NCBI GenBank assembly: GCA_041665305.1
Contig: JBAYJD010000009.1
Coordinates: forward strand, 7,198 to 71,197
DNA: 64,000 bases
DNA from: YA12-FULL-51-18 sp041665305
GTDB taxonomy: Bacteria > Elusimicrobiota > Elusimicrobia > Elusimicrobiales > UBA9959
Direction of reading: 5' to 3'
Position 1 is the stretch's first letter. Every line of letters begins with the position of its first letter. Both the position numbers and the translations under genes were made by a program. The notes below the pieces were generated by a model. It saw only the letters and a program-made list of their open reading frames with translations, ran no database searches and was not told the DNA's origin. Positions 40,432 to 50,109 of the stretch are shown here, piece by piece.

Positions 40432-41241
40432 ATGAAAAAATTTTTGTTCTGGGTCCTTAGTTTTATAATTACGGTGTTATTCGCCGTCTTCCAGCGCCTT
40501 ACCGGGCCGACCTATCCCGTGAAGGGTGGGCTTGCGGCGGACGGGGGCGTCCGCGTTTCGTTCCGCCTGCCCAGGAGCTGTACCATCGCCGAACGGAACT
40601 GTCTCATCGAAATAAGATCGCCCGAAAGGATAAAAGGTTATCTTTCCTGGCGGCGTTATCGCACCGACGACGCCTGGACCGAAATTCCGATGGCATACGG
40701 GGAAGGCTCCCTTTCAGCGCTTCTCCCGGATGCTCCGCCCGCCGGGAAGCTTGAGTACCGGGTCTTTATAAAACAAAAAAAAGGCGACCTCGAACTGTCG
40801 CCTGTCCCGGTTGTCGCCAGGTTCAAGAGGCATGTCCCGGCCGCGATCCTTGCGCCGCATATCTTGTTCATGTTCATGTTCATGCTTTTTTCGGTCCGTA
40901 TCTTCATCACGGTTTTTACTATGGATACGGTGATAAAACATGCGGTCATTTTGAACGTTCTTTTTCTGCTGCTGGGCGGATTCCTCCTGGGCCCGCTGAC
41001 GCAGTTCCACGCTTTCGGGGTGTATTGGACCGGCTGGCCGCTGGGCCATGACCTTACCGATAATAAAACCCTTGTCATGCTGGCGTTCTGGCTGGCCGCC
41101 CTTTACGCGGTCTTCAGGGCGAAAAGGTTCAAACCGTGGCTTCTGGCCGCTTTTGTCGTTACCGCGGTGGTCTACCTGGTGCCCCACAGCCTGTTCGGCA
41201 GCGAACTGGATTATTCGAAAGCGGACGCCGCGCAAAAATAG
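40432..41241 (+). CDS. Membrane protein of unknown function in the hyp cluster
   Basis: 269 residues. One N-terminal helix (FLFWVLSFIITVLFAVFQRL), an exported domain of about 110 residues rich in beta strands (CTIAERNCLIEIRSPERIKG), then four helices (ILFMFMFMLFSVRIFITVF, HAVILNVLFLLLGGFLLGPL, LVMLAFWLAALYAVF, LLAAFVVTAVVYLVPHS). I do not recognise it. Its place between hypE and hypF suggests a link to hydrogenase or electron transport, but that is context only. Confidence 0.8.
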   Translation: MKKFLFWVLSFIITVLFAVFQRLTGPTYPVKGGLAADGGVRVSFRLPRSCTIAERNCLIEIRSPERIKGYLSWRRYRTDDAWTEIPMAYGEGSLSALLPDAPPAGKLEYRVFIKQKKGDLELSPVPVVARFKRHVPAAILAPHILFMFMFMLFSVRIFITVFTMDTVIKHAVILNVLFLLLGGFLLGPLTQFHAFGVYWTGWPLGHDLTDNKTLVMLAFWLAALYAVFRAKRFKPWLLAAFVVTAVVYLVPHSLFGSELDYSKADAAQK

Positions 41242-41242
41242 G

Positions 41243-41265
41243 CAATGTCGTCTTACGACATTTTA
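41243..41265. repeat. AATGTCGT/ACGACATTT palindrome copy
   Basis: CAATGTCGTCTTACGACATT followed by TTA, between the membrane protein gene and hypF. Confidence 0.8.
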
Positions 41266-41288
41266 TTAAACCCTGTCCATCAATTATC

Positions 41289-43577
41289 ATGCCGCCTCAC
41301 ATAAGGAAAAAAATTTTGATCAAGGGCGTGGTCCAGGGGGTCGGTTTCCGGCCTCATGTCTATAAGCTCGCTCTTAAGCGCGGACTCTCCGGCTGGGTAA
41401 GGAATGACGCCTCCGGCGTGACTATAGAGGCGCAGGGGCGGACCGCGGATCTTGACCTGTTCATCAGTGAGCTCCAGACCCGCAAGCCGCCGGCTGCGCG
41501 GATCGATTCCCTTGATGCCGTGGAGCTCGCGGCCGGAACCGCCGGGGGGTTTTCCATCGTGAAAAGCGGGGGGAAAACCGGGGCTCAGGCGCGTATTCCC
41601 TCGGACCTGGCCCTTTGCGCGGATTGCCGCCGCGAGCTCCTGGACCCCTCCGACCGGCGCTATCTGTATCCTTTCACCAATTGCACCAATTGCGGCCCGC
41701 GTTTTACCATAGTTAAAAGCATTCCTTACGACCGCCCGCTTACCACGATGAAGCGCTTTAAGATGTGTCCAGCCTGCCTCGCGGAATACCGGGATCCGCT
41801 GGACCGGCGTTTCCATGCCCAGCCCAACGCCTGCCCGGTCTGCGGTCCCAGGGTCAGCACGTTCCAGGGAGGCCGGCGCATAGACGGGCTCAAGGCCCTT
41901 GAGCTGGCGGCCCGGTACCTGAGAACTGGTAAGATCGTGGCCCTGCAAAGCCTCGGCGGGTTCCATCTTGCCTGCGACGCCCGCGACGCCGGCGCCGTGG
42001 ACAGGTTGCGCCGCCTGAAGGACCGTCCCGCCAAACCGTTCGCCGTTATGGCCTTTGCGGCGGCGCAAGTCCGGGAATTATGTTTTCTTTCAAGGTCGGA
42101 ACTGGCGGTCCTTGAATCGAGCCGGGCTCCGGCCGTGATGCTGAAAAAAAAGCGGCCGTTGTCGCCGGAGCCGGCCGCGCCCGGACTTGATACGATCGCG
42201 GTGATGCTGCCCTACACTCCGCTGCATGAGGCGCTTTTTCTGCTTTTACGCCGGGCCGGTTTTAAAGGTCCGCTGGTCATGACTTCCGGCAACCGCAGGG
42301 ACGAACCCATCTCAAAAGACTTTGCAGGGGCCGAAGCGAACCTTGGGCCTTTGGCCGACCTTATAGTTTTCCACGACAGGGAGATCCATAACCGCGTGGA
42401 CGACTCCGTCGGGTTTTGGGCCGGCGGAGCTTTCCGTCTTCTCCGACGGGCGCGCGGCTGGGTCCCGGATTCGGTCCAACTGCCCTTTGCAGGGGCCGGG
42501 AGCGCGCTTGGCTGCGGCGCGGACCTTAAAGGCGCTTTCTGCCTTACCCGCGGCAAAGAGGCTTTCCTTTCGCAGTACCTGGGCGACCAGGGGGAATGCC
42601 GGAACCAGGCTTTTTACGCCGAAACTCTGGCCAAGACCCGGGCCCTTTTAAAAGTGCGCCCGTCGCTTATCGCGCATGACCTGCACCCGGACTACTATTC
42701 TTCCGGTTTCGCGCGCGCCCTCAAAGGCATGAAGGTCCCGGTGCAGCATCATGTGGCGCATGTCCTGAGCGTCGCCGCCGAGCATGCCGTCGAAGGCCCG
42801 CTCATCGGCGCGGCGTTCGACGGCGCCGGTTACGGCGCGGACGGCAAGATCTGGGGTTCGGAATTTTTTGTTATAGAAGGGAACACCTGGCGGCGGGCCG
42901 CCCGCCTGAAATATTTCGCCCTGCCGGGCGGAGACGCGGCGGCGCGTGAAGTTTGGCGCCCGGCCTTGTCGCTGCTGAAAGACGCTCTCGGACCCGGCTG
43001 GAGGCGGGAGGCGGGGCCGCTTTTCCGCGGTGTGGCGGCGGAGACGCTGGCCGCCGTTGAAAAGATCTCCGATAAGGGGCTTAACACGCCTTTAACCTCC
43101 AGTATGGGACGGCTTTTTGACGCCGTCGGCTTTATCGCCGGGCTGGGCGTCGAGGCGACTTATGAGGGGCAGGGACCGATGGAGCTTGAAAGCCTGTGCC
43201 GCAGGCCTGCGGGGCGCGGTTACCGGTTCGATATGGAAAAAAAGGACGGTATATACATAATTGATCCGGCAAAAGCCGTGCTTGGGGCGTTGCGCGAAAC
43301 CGGGCCCGGCCGTGCGCGGGCGATCTCGGAAAAATTTCACGCCTGCGCGGCCGAGATCCTGCTTAGAGCAGTTTCGGCCGTCAGCCGGGACACAGGTATA
43401 AGAACGGTGGTATTGTCGGGCGGAGTGTTTCAGAACCGCACCCTGCTGGAGCTTGCCCTTAAAAAGCTGGCGCGCGCGGGTTGTAAGGTGTTCGCCAACG
43501 AAAAAGTTCCCGCCAACGACGGCGGAATAGCCCTGGGCCAAGTTTACTACGCCCTGAAGAAATTCCGCCGGATTTAA
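41289..43577 (+). CDS. hypF: Carbamoyltransferase HypF
   Basis: 762 residues from ATG 41289. Domains: acylphosphatase-like (KGVVQGVGFRPHVYKLA, about 5-95), zinc-finger region with four CX2C pairs (CADC, CTNC, CPAC, CPVC), YrdC/Sua5-like ATP domain (about 200-390), and the Kae1-like carbamoyltransferase domain (HDLHPDYYSSGFA, HHVAHVLSVAAEHA, VLSGGVFQNRTLLELAL). It moves a carbamoyl group from carbamoyl phosphate, via AMP, to HypE. Longer upstream frames are not supported. No hypA or hypB and no hydrogenase subunits occur here. Confidence 0.95.
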   Translation: MPPHIRKKILIKGVVQGVGFRPHVYKLALKRGLSGWVRNDASGVTIEAQGRTADLDLFISELQTRKPPAARIDSLDAVELAAGTAGGFSIVKSGGKTGAQARIPSDLALCADCRRELLDPSDRRYLYPFTNCTNCGPRFTIVKSIPYDRPLTTMKRFKMCPACLAEYRDPLDRRFHAQPNACPVCGPRVSTFQGGRRIDGLKALELAARYLRTGKIVALQSLGGFHLACDARDAGAVDRLRRLKDRPAKPFAVMAFAAAQVRELCFLSRSELAVLESSRAPAVMLKKKRPLSPEPAAPGLDTIAVMLPYTPLHEALFLLLRRAGFKGPLVMTSGNRRDEPISKDFAGAEANLGPLADLIVFHDREIHNRVDDSVGFWAGGAFRLLRRARGWVPDSVQLPFAGAGSALGCGADLKGAFCLTRGKEAFLSQYLGDQGECRNQAFYAETLAKTRALLKVRPSLIAHDLHPDYYSSGFARALKGMKVPVQHHVAHVLSVAAEHAVEGPLIGAAFDGAGYGADGKIWGSEFFVIEGNTWRRAARLKYFALPGGDAAAREVWRPALSLLKDALGPGWRREAGPLFRGVAAETLAAVEKISDKGLNTPLTSSMGRLFDAVGFIAGLGVEATYEGQGPMELESLCRRPAGRGYRFDMEKKDGIYIIDPAKAVLGALRETGPGRARAISEKFHACAAEILLRAVSAVSRDTGIRTVVLSGGVFQNRTLLELALKKLARAGCKVFANEKVPANDGGIALGQVYYALKKFRRI

Positions 43578-43580
43578 AGT

Positions 43581-44948
43581 CTACGGATTCAACCACTGAA
43601 GGAATTCGTCCCATTTCCCGTCGACCGACCAGGCAAGCTTCGAATAATTCGCGTCGTAGCCGTACATGGGAAGATAGACGCCCAATCCGGCGGAAGTTTT
43701 GTATTCCGCGCCTGAAGTGGCGTTCTTTAAAACTATTTTGCCGCCGATAAAGTTTATCAGTTCCTTGCTTTTCGACTTCAATTCGGCGGAGCCGGTGTTG
43801 GACGCGACCTGCGTAAGAAAGCCGGTGAAATCCCTGGAATCCATGCCTGCGTATTCCTTGGTTCCGGCCATGGCTCGTTTCAGGATGTCTTTTTCTCCTT
43901 TGGCCATGGCCAGTCCGGCCCACTCGTCCGCCAGTTGGCGGAAAGCGGCCATGTTACCGGTGCTCACGGCTGAGATTGTGGAGTCCTGGCCCTTGACTCT
44001 GTAGGACTGGTTGTAGCCTCCCACCGCAGCCGCAGCCATGACTTCAGGCGTCAGGCCGGTCCGGTTCTTGCGGACCCGGTCAAGAAAAAGGTCGTAAGCC
44101 CAGCCGTCGTTCGGTTCGATCTCTTCGGATCCCACGATCAACGGCACAGAGTCCTTTAATTCGTATACGACTTCGCTCATCTGCATAAGACAGGCGTCGG
44201 AGGCGTAAAGGTCCACGCCGCCGATCTTTTTCAACGCCAGTCCCAATTGTACGGTGGTGATGCCGTTGCCGGTCTGAGAGTCGTAAGAAATGCCTTTTGT
44301 CATGGACTTGAGATCCGTAGACCTGGATCTCCAGCCGTCGCCGTGATTCCACACGATCAGCATGTAGTGCCTGGCGGGGTAGCGGGTTTTGGCCCAGACC
44401 GCGAAATCCGCCAAGTGGTTATAATCCCCCATATCCGTCTTGCCGAGGGTTTCGAGCAGTTTTGAATTTATTTTCTGATTGTCGGTATCCTTTACTATTT
44501 CGTACCGCCTAATGCCTTCCCAGCCGGCGGAATCGCCGTTCTGGACGGAGGTGTCCCTGCCGCCTACATGAAAAAGAGGCGTGACCCACGGCGGCTCGAC
44601 CGTCGCCGGATCGGTAAGATAAAACGGCGCCGCGGCGGCGAGCCGGCCGGATTCCGTCACGATGTTGATGTTCGGCGCCGGTCCGACGGCTTCCATCTCG
44701 TTAAGGTCCTTGAGGATATAGTTGGAAAGATCGTTCTTGCCGTTCATGTAAACCATGATGGTCCACTCTTTAACGGTCTTCGCCGCCGTTTCGTCTGAAG
44801 TGGGCGCGGCCGGAACGGATATTTTTTCGGCCTGGATAAAGGCGGGTTTCAAAGCCGGGCCGTTATCGAAAGGAGATCCCTCGGCCCGCGCGCCGGCGGC
44901 CAGGAACATAGCCGGGATCAGTAGATTGGTCATGCCGATCTTTTTCAT
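43581..44948 (-). CDS. Secreted clostripain-family (C11) cysteine peptidase
   Basis: 455 residues. Signal peptide MKKIGMTNLLIPAMFLAAGARA; AAGGAG six bases before the ATG at 44948. The C11 domain starts at WTIMVYMNGKNDL; catalytic His202 in IVWNHGDGW and Cys253 in YASDACLMQMSEVVYEL, with Asp251 in the S1-pocket position. It should cleave after basic residues. It is paralogous to the protein at 3855-5234 (shared domain order, similar C-terminal SWxxFLxxL-type end) but keeps the canonical SDAC. It ends four bases from the hypF stop, tail to tail. Confidence 0.9.
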   Translation of the reverse strand: MKKIGMTNLLIPAMFLAAGARAEGSPFDNGPALKPAFIQAEKISVPAAPTSDETAAKTVKEWTIMVYMNGKNDLSNYILKDLNEMEAVGPAPNINIVTESGRLAAAAPFYLTDPATVEPPWVTPLFHVGGRDTSVQNGDSAGWEGIRRYEIVKDTDNQKINSKLLETLGKTDMGDYNHLADFAVWAKTRYPARHYMLIVWNHGDGWRSRSTDLKSMTKGISYDSQTGNGITTVQLGLALKKIGGVDLYASDACLMQMSEVVYELKDSVPLIVGSEEIEPNDGWAYDLFLDRVRKNRTGLTPEVMAAAAVGGYNQSYRVKGQDSTISAVSTGNMAAFRQLADEWAGLAMAKGEKDILKRAMAGTKEYAGMDSRDFTGFLTQVASNTGSAELKSKSKELINFIGGKIVLKNATSGAEYKTSAGLGVYLPMYGYDANYSKLAWSVDGKWDEFLQWLNP

Positions 44949-45146
44949 TTTAACTCCTTGCAAAATATAGCCGTTCGTTTTACGGCATGTTATTCCGCCT
45001 GACCATAGTATAGAGCATAACGAAACCGTTTTCTTGGGCTAAAAGGGCAGCTTTTGGAGCAATTATGGCCCGCTCCTTCTGGGGCTAAAGACCTACTGAT
45101 TATTTCCATCGGCGGCGGCGGTATTTTTGATAAAATATCCGTTCTT

Positions 45147-46010
45147 ATGCCCAGGCTTCCGCTCAAATTTATCCTTCCGCCGCTTCTTTTGTCCCTGCGA
45201 CCCTGCGTTTGCGCCCAGTTGCCGGGGCCCGTGGCCGAGCCGGATATACAGGTAAGCACCGCCTCGCTCCTGGAACAACTGGCCTATATTCCGGATTACT
45301 CCATTTCGTTGGCCAGCGCGGCTTCGCAGGCGGTCACGGAGGAGGATGTCGTGGACCTGGAGGAAGGGGAGGAAAGCGACGCTGATATCTTTATCAGCAG
45401 CGCGCTGTCGCATACCCCCGAGCCTGTGAATCTGGGCGGCAACGGCAGGCTCACTCTGACCCGCAACGATAACGGGGAAAAACTTACCGTGCGCTACCGC
45501 AACCCGGACGGTTCCTACGACGCCGAAGCCCTGGCCAGACTGGACCACCTCATGCGCTGCAGCCTTACCGGGCGCGAGATCCGGATGTCCGTAAAACTTA
45601 TAGAGTTGCTGGACGCCGTGGAGGATAAGTTCGGAAAAAAAGGCCTTACCCTTTTAAGCGGCTACCGCACGGCAAAAAATAACAGGCAGACCGCGGGCGC
45701 GGTTAGGCACAGTCTGCATCTGCTGGGCTGGGCCGCGGACATCAAGGTCCCCGGCTATAGCTCGACCAGGATAAAAAAATACGGCCGCAAGCTCTGGATC
45801 GGAGGGGTGGGATATTATCCCAATAAAGGGTTCACTCATCTGGATGTCGGCAGGCCCCGGTATTGGGCGGTCAGCCGTCCGCCGCACAGGCGCCGCATCC
45901 GCCGCTCGGCGGCCAGGACGGCGGCGCGCAAAACGCCGGTCCGGCGCGGATCTGCGGTCCGGACGGCTAAGACCGCCGCAAAACCGGGTTTGTTAAAACG
46001 GAAATCCTGA
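45147..46010 (+). CDS. DUF882/MepK-like peptidoglycan peptidase
   Basis: 287 residues from ATG 45147. Signal peptide (LKFILPPLLLSLRPCVCA). The catalytic domain (about 155-255) has LLSGYRTAKNNRQT, the metal motif HSLHLLGWAADIKV and the C-terminal GGVGYYPNKGFTHLDVG, the DUF882 pattern related to M15 peptidases; Escherichia coli MepK of this family cuts 3-3 cross-links. The end is a very basic Arg/Lys-rich tail (RRRIRRSAARTAARKT) that could bind envelope polymers. A TAAAAT hexamer lies 13 bases before the start. Confidence 0.87.
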   Translation: MPRLPLKFILPPLLLSLRPCVCAQLPGPVAEPDIQVSTASLLEQLAYIPDYSISLASAASQAVTEEDVVDLEEGEESDADIFISSALSHTPEPVNLGGNGRLTLTRNDNGEKLTVRYRNPDGSYDAEALARLDHLMRCSLTGREIRMSVKLIELLDAVEDKFGKKGLTLLSGYRTAKNNRQTAGAVRHSLHLLGWAADIKVPGYSSTRIKKYGRKLWIGGVGYYPNKGFTHLDVGRPRYWAVSRPPHRRRIRRSAARTAARKTPVRRGSAVRTAKTAAKPGLLKRKS

Positions 46011-46307
46011 CCACGCCGGGCGCCTGGTACTTCCGGGGTTTTTTCCGCCGCGTGGAAATCTTATATAATTATTTCGCGGCGGCATTCGCGGGGGAGTCAA
46101 TGCGGCTTGGACAGCCGCGGTATGGGGGATCGTTATAGCCGGGGGAACGCTAGCTAAGGTCGTGTCGCGGCATTTTACCGGAATGCCGGTTACGGGATAA
46201 TCGTAACGCGGTATGAGGGTTCTTTGTCCTTGTTTTGTTTGAACTTTCAGGCCGAGAAAAAATGAGGGTATTTCGTAAGTAGAACTGCCGTCGGATGGGG
46301 GGGCAAT
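46011..46307. other. 297-base intergenic region, no feature recognised
   Basis: Small local inverted repeats only (for example CCGGAATGCCGG and GTTACGGGATAATCGTAAC). No open frame or promoter stands out; it precedes the response regulator gene. Confidence 0.4.
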
Positions 46308-46757
46308 ATGAACAAATGTGACGCCGGAGTGGCGATACTTATGGCCGAGGATGACGACGGCCACGCGCTGCTGGTGAGGGAGCGGTTCGAAAGCATAGGG
46401 CTTAAGAATCCCGTAACGCGGTTCAAGGACGGGCAGGAGATCTGGGACTTTCTTTCCGGGGTCTCAAGCCCCGGCCTGGAACCAGGCAGGGGTTATCTTC
46501 TACTGCTGGACATCCGCATGCCGCGGCTGGACGGCATAGAAGTGCTGCGGCGCGTCAAGGGCGATCCGCGTCTTAAGAATATCCCTGTGATAATGCTCAC
46601 CACCACCGATGAGCCCGCGGAAATACATACTTGTTATGAGCTCGGCTGCAATAATTATCTGACAAAGCCGGTGGAATTTGACAAATTCATAGAAGTGATC
46701 AAACGGCTGGGGCTTTTTCTGATGATAGTCGAAGTGGCTAAGATCAAGGCGCAATGA
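46308..46757 (+). CDS. Single-domain response regulator (Rcp1-like)
   Basis: 149 residues, one receiver domain with no output. Acidic pair in ILMAEDDDGHALL, phospho-acceptor Asp68 in LLLLDIRMPRLDG, Lys in YLTKPVEFDKF. The insertion before the acceptor (SPGLEPGRGY) is typical of Rcp1/phytochrome-type regulators. It follows a GGGGGGG ribosome site and precedes the hybrid kinase by one base, so the pair is co-expressed and probably in one phosphorelay. Confidence 0.92.
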   Translation: MNKCDAGVAILMAEDDDGHALLVRERFESIGLKNPVTRFKDGQEIWDFLSGVSSPGLEPGRGYLLLLDIRMPRLDGIEVLRRVKGDPRLKNIPVIMLTTTDEPAEIHTCYELGCNNYLTKPVEFDKFIEVIKRLGLFLMIVEVAKIKAQ

Positions 46758-46758
46758 A

Positions 46759-49700
46759 ATGACGACAAAAATAGAGCCGAAGGAAGGCTTTATCCTTATA
46801 GTGGAGGACGACATAGGCCTCGGCCGGCTGGAGGCGGAACGCCTTGCGCCGCTGGGGTTTAAGCTACGTCACGCGGCCAGCGCAGGGGAAGCCCGCGCGA
46901 TCCTTATAAAAGCCGCCCCGGACCTTATGCTGCTGGATTATTCCCTGCCGGATTCCAATGCTGTGGACTTCCTGAAAGAACTCCGGGAGAGCGGCGGTGC
47001 CGTCCCGCCGTTTGTGATCGTTACCGGCCGCGGAGATGAAACCGTCGCGGTCGACTCCATGAAGTGCGGAGCCGTGGATTATATAATCAAGAGCGGCGAC
47101 TTCCTTGAGAACCTGCTGCCGGCGGTCGCGAAAGCGCTGGAAAAAATAGCGCTTTTGAAAAAACTTGAGGATGCCAGGAGGAGTACCGCGAAAAATCTGC
47201 GCCTTTATAACTTTCTGGCTCAGGTAAATCTGGCCTCTTCCCGGACAAAGGACCGTGTGTTGCTCTTCAGAAGGATCTGCGAGATCGCCGTAAAGAACGG
47301 CGGCATGCGGATGGCCTGGATAGGCAGACCTGATAATGATCTCGGACGGATAATCCCGCTGTGCTGGGCGGGTTTCGTCGACGGCTATCTGGACCTGATA
47401 GAGATCGATCTGGGAGTGGAAAGCCCCAGGTCCAAAGGTCCGACCGGAGCTTCCGTTTCCAGCGGAGAGCTCCGCGCCTGTTCCGACATCGCGTCCGATC
47501 CGCTCATGGCCCCGTGGAGGGAAAAAGCTCTTGAGCGCAATTACAGATCCTCCGCCGCCATTCCTCTGGTGGAATGCGGCAAGCTGGCGGCCGTGCTGAC
47601 GCTGTATTCGGATCAGTCGGAGTTCTTTACCGGAGACGAGTTGGAACTCCTTAACGAGATCAAGGCCGATATCTCCCTGGCGCTGGATGCTATTTCGGTG
47701 GAAGAAAAGCGCTGCGCCGCCCAGGAGGTGCTGAACCGCACGGCCGGCCAGCTGGCCCATGTGATGGATGCCACCTCCGTCGTAATTCTCACAATGCGGC
47801 ACAGAGCTTCCGGTATGAACATAAAATGGGTAAGCGGCAATGCGGAGGCTCTGACCGGTTTTTTACCGGTGGAAATACTGCTGCCGGGCTGGTTGGAGAA
47901 GAATCTCCATCCGCAGGATAAAGCCATGGTCGAGACCGGCCAAAAGGACCTCTTGCGGACAGGCTCCGTAACGCAGGACTTCCGGTTCAAAAAAAAGAAC
48001 GGCGGCTATTTCTGGGTCCACGCCCAACTTAAAGTCGTCTCGGCCGAAGCCGGGGAAATCATCGGTTCCTGGACCGACATCACTCCGCTGAAAGAGTCGG
48101 AAATGCGTTTCCAGGAATTATTCGAGAAGGTTCCCGTCGGTTACCAGTCGTTGGACGGCGGTGGGAACCTGCTGGCGGTGAATGAGACCTGGACCGGCAT
48201 CTTCGGTTATACCAGGGAAGAAGCTCTCGGCCGCAATTTCGCGGAGTTCCTGTCTTCCGGATCTAAAAATGCGTTCGCCGCTAGTTTCACCGCGTTCATG
48301 GCCTCCGGGGAAAGCGCGGGGGTGGAGCTCGAAATAAAAAGAAAGGACGGTTCCGTCCGCCATATCGCTTTCAACAGTAAGGCGGGCCATAACCCGGACG
48401 GCAGCTTTAAACAGGCGCACTGTGTGGCCGCAGATATAACGGAAAAGAAAAAAAGTGAAAGCCGCTTCAGGGATCTGCTGGATTCCCTGCCGGGGGGCGT
48501 TATAGTCAGGTGCGGTCCGGAAGTGATCTATGTGAACGCCAGCGGCCTGAAGATGATGGGTTTTAAGAACGAACGGGCACTGCTGGGCCGCGAGGTGCTT
48601 ACGCTGCTGCCGGAGGAACTGCGTCCTGATTTCCGAAGACGCATGGAAGAGATAGATTCTCGCGGTATCGTGACCCCGCCCATGCCGGTGCGTCTGCCCA
48701 GGCACGACGGTTCGATAGCGGACATAGAGATTTCCGGCGCCCCCATTGATTTCGGCGACAGGAAATGCGGATTGGTTTTCTTTAACGACATTTCGGAACG
48801 GAAAAAAGCCGAACGCCTTATGACCGAGATGTCCAATATGCAGCGCGTGGAATCGTTGGGCGCCCTGGCGGGAGGCATAGCCCATGACTTTAACAATATG
48901 CTGACCGGCATAATGGGCAACCTGTCCCTGCTGTCCGCAAGGTCCGATCTTGATCCCGGCGCAGCCGCGATCATACACGATACGCTGGAGGCCGTCAATA
49001 GCGCTAAAAGCCTGACGGCGCAGCTGCTGGCTTTTTCAAAAGGCGGCCGGCCGATAAAAAAGGAATTCTGCCTTGGGACCGCGCTTAATGAGATCTTCCA
49101 GCTTTCCACCAGTGGTACGAAAGCGGCATGTAAGATCGAAATTCCGGAAGATCTTTGGAGCGTGAACGGCGACGAAAACCAGATAAAACAGGCCGTAAAC
49201 AATCTGCTGCTTAACGCCATACAGGCCATGCCGGCGGGTGGAAAACTTGAGCTCTCGGCCGGCAACATCAACTGTTCCGCCGTTCCCGGCCTGGCTCCCG
49301 GCGATTGCGCGCGGATCACCGTTTCGGACACAGGTATTGGAATACCGACACAATACATGGACCGTGTTTTTGAGCCTTACTTCACCACAAAGACCGCCGG
49401 TCACGGCCTGGGGCTTTCCATGACCTGGTCGGTCATCAAGAACCATGGCGGACACCTGGAGGCAGTCTCCGAGCCGGGCAAGGGTACCACCTTCACGATC
49501 TATCTGCCGGCCACCGGGCGCCGGATTATTGGAACGAAGGAACAGAGATCCGAGATCCAAAAAGGTTCCGGCAGCGTGCTGGTCCTGGAGGATGAGGAAG
49601 TGGTGAGCAGGGTGATCAAAAGGATGCTTGAGCAGCTGGGTTATTCCTGTCGGCTCACCTCCGATGGAACCGCGACCTTGGACTGTTACCGGAAAGAAAG

Positions 49701-49944
49701 AGCTGCCGGCAGGCCTTTCGACGCCGTAATAATGGACCTCACTATTTCCGGCGGCCAGGGCGGAAAGGAAGCGGTGCGCGAACTGCGCAAGATCGATCCG
49801 GAAGCGCGGGTAATAGTTTCAAGCGGCTACTCTGATGAGGTCGTAATGGCTGATTACAAGGATTACGGTTTCGACGCGGTCCTGCCCAAACCGTACAAAT
49901 ACGAAGACCTGGCCGAAATCATGTCCCGTCTTCTCAAAAAATAA
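46759..49944 (+). CDS. Hybrid sensor kinase (REC-GAF-PAS x3-HisKA-HATPase-REC)
   Basis: 1061 residues, no membrane segment, so cytoplasmic. Receiver 1 (about 10-130, acceptor Asp60), a GAF domain (about 165-310), three PAS domains (about 325-440, 445-565, 570-690), dimerisation helix with His709 (LAGGIAHDFNNMLTGIMGNL), ATPase domain (NNLLLNAIQAMP, DTGIGIP, GHGLGLSMTWSV), and receiver 2 (about 940-1058, acceptor Asp993). This is a redox- or light-type cytoplasmic sensor architecture; the signal is unknown. It immediately precedes the lux-like operon. Confidence 0.92.
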   Translation: MTTKIEPKEGFILIVEDDIGLGRLEAERLAPLGFKLRHAASAGEARAILIKAAPDLMLLDYSLPDSNAVDFLKELRESGGAVPPFVIVTGRGDETVAVDSMKCGAVDYIIKSGDFLENLLPAVAKALEKIALLKKLEDARRSTAKNLRLYNFLAQVNLASSRTKDRVLLFRRICEIAVKNGGMRMAWIGRPDNDLGRIIPLCWAGFVDGYLDLIEIDLGVESPRSKGPTGASVSSGELRACSDIASDPLMAPWREKALERNYRSSAAIPLVECGKLAAVLTLYSDQSEFFTGDELELLNEIKADISLALDAISVEEKRCAAQEVLNRTAGQLAHVMDATSVVILTMRHRASGMNIKWVSGNAEALTGFLPVEILLPGWLEKNLHPQDKAMVETGQKDLLRTGSVTQDFRFKKKNGGYFWVHAQLKVVSAEAGEIIGSWTDITPLKESEMRFQELFEKVPVGYQSLDGGGNLLAVNETWTGIFGYTREEALGRNFAEFLSSGSKNAFAASFTAFMASGESAGVELEIKRKDGSVRHIAFNSKAGHNPDGSFKQAHCVAADITEKKKSESRFRDLLDSLPGGVIVRCGPEVIYVNASGLKMMGFKNERALLGREVLTLLPEELRPDFRRRMEEIDSRGIVTPPMPVRLPRHDGSIADIEISGAPIDFGDRKCGLVFFNDISERKKAERLMTEMSNMQRVESLGALAGGIAHDFNNMLTGIMGNLSLLSARSDLDPGAAAIIHDTLEAVNSAKSLTAQLLAFSKGGRPIKKEFCLGTALNEIFQLSTSGTKAACKIEIPEDLWSVNGDENQIKQAVNNLLLNAIQAMPAGGKLELSAGNINCSAVPGLAPGDCARITVSDTGIGIPTQYMDRVFEPYFTTKTAGHGLGLSMTWSVIKNHGGHLEAVSEPGKGTTFTIYLPATGRRIIGTKEQRSEIQKGSGSVLVLEDEEVVSRVIKRMLEQLGYSCRLTSDGTATLDCYRKERAAGRPFDAVIMDLTISGGQGGKEAVRELRKIDPEARVIVSSGYSDEVVMADYKDYGFDAVLPKPYKYEDLAEIMSRLLKK

Positions 49945-49951
49945 CCCCTTC

Positions 49952-49972
49952 AAAAGGAGCCTGGCTCCTTTT
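49952..49972. repeat. 21-base palindrome, identical to 2875-2895
   Basis: AAAAGGAGCC, one base, GGCTCCTTTT, eight bases after the hybrid kinase stop. Confidence 0.9.
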
Positions 49973-49997
49973 GATCGTTTTAAGGTCAAAAACCCCA

Positions 49998-50018
49998 AAA
50001 AGGAGGCTGGCTCCTTTT
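49998..50018. repeat. 21-base palindrome, variant copy
   Basis: AAAAGGAG, GCTGG, CTCCTTTT; a second element 25 bases after the first. Together they may terminate kinase transcripts ahead of the next operon. Confidence 0.85.
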
Positions 50019-50078
50019 GATAGGGCTATTGGCTGCGCGGTGGTAGGTCCTTTGGCTCATCTCGGGAAGGCTGACGCT

Positions 50079-50087
50079 TGGTATAAT
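50079..50087 (+). promoter_or_regulatory. Extended -10 promoter of the lux-like operon
   Basis: TGGTATAAT, 22 bases before the ATG at 50110, with GGAG as ribosome site. No good -35 element is seen, consistent with extended -10 use or an activator. Confidence 0.55.
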
Positions 50088-50109
50088 TGGTCTAACTGGA
50101 GTTCTGAAT

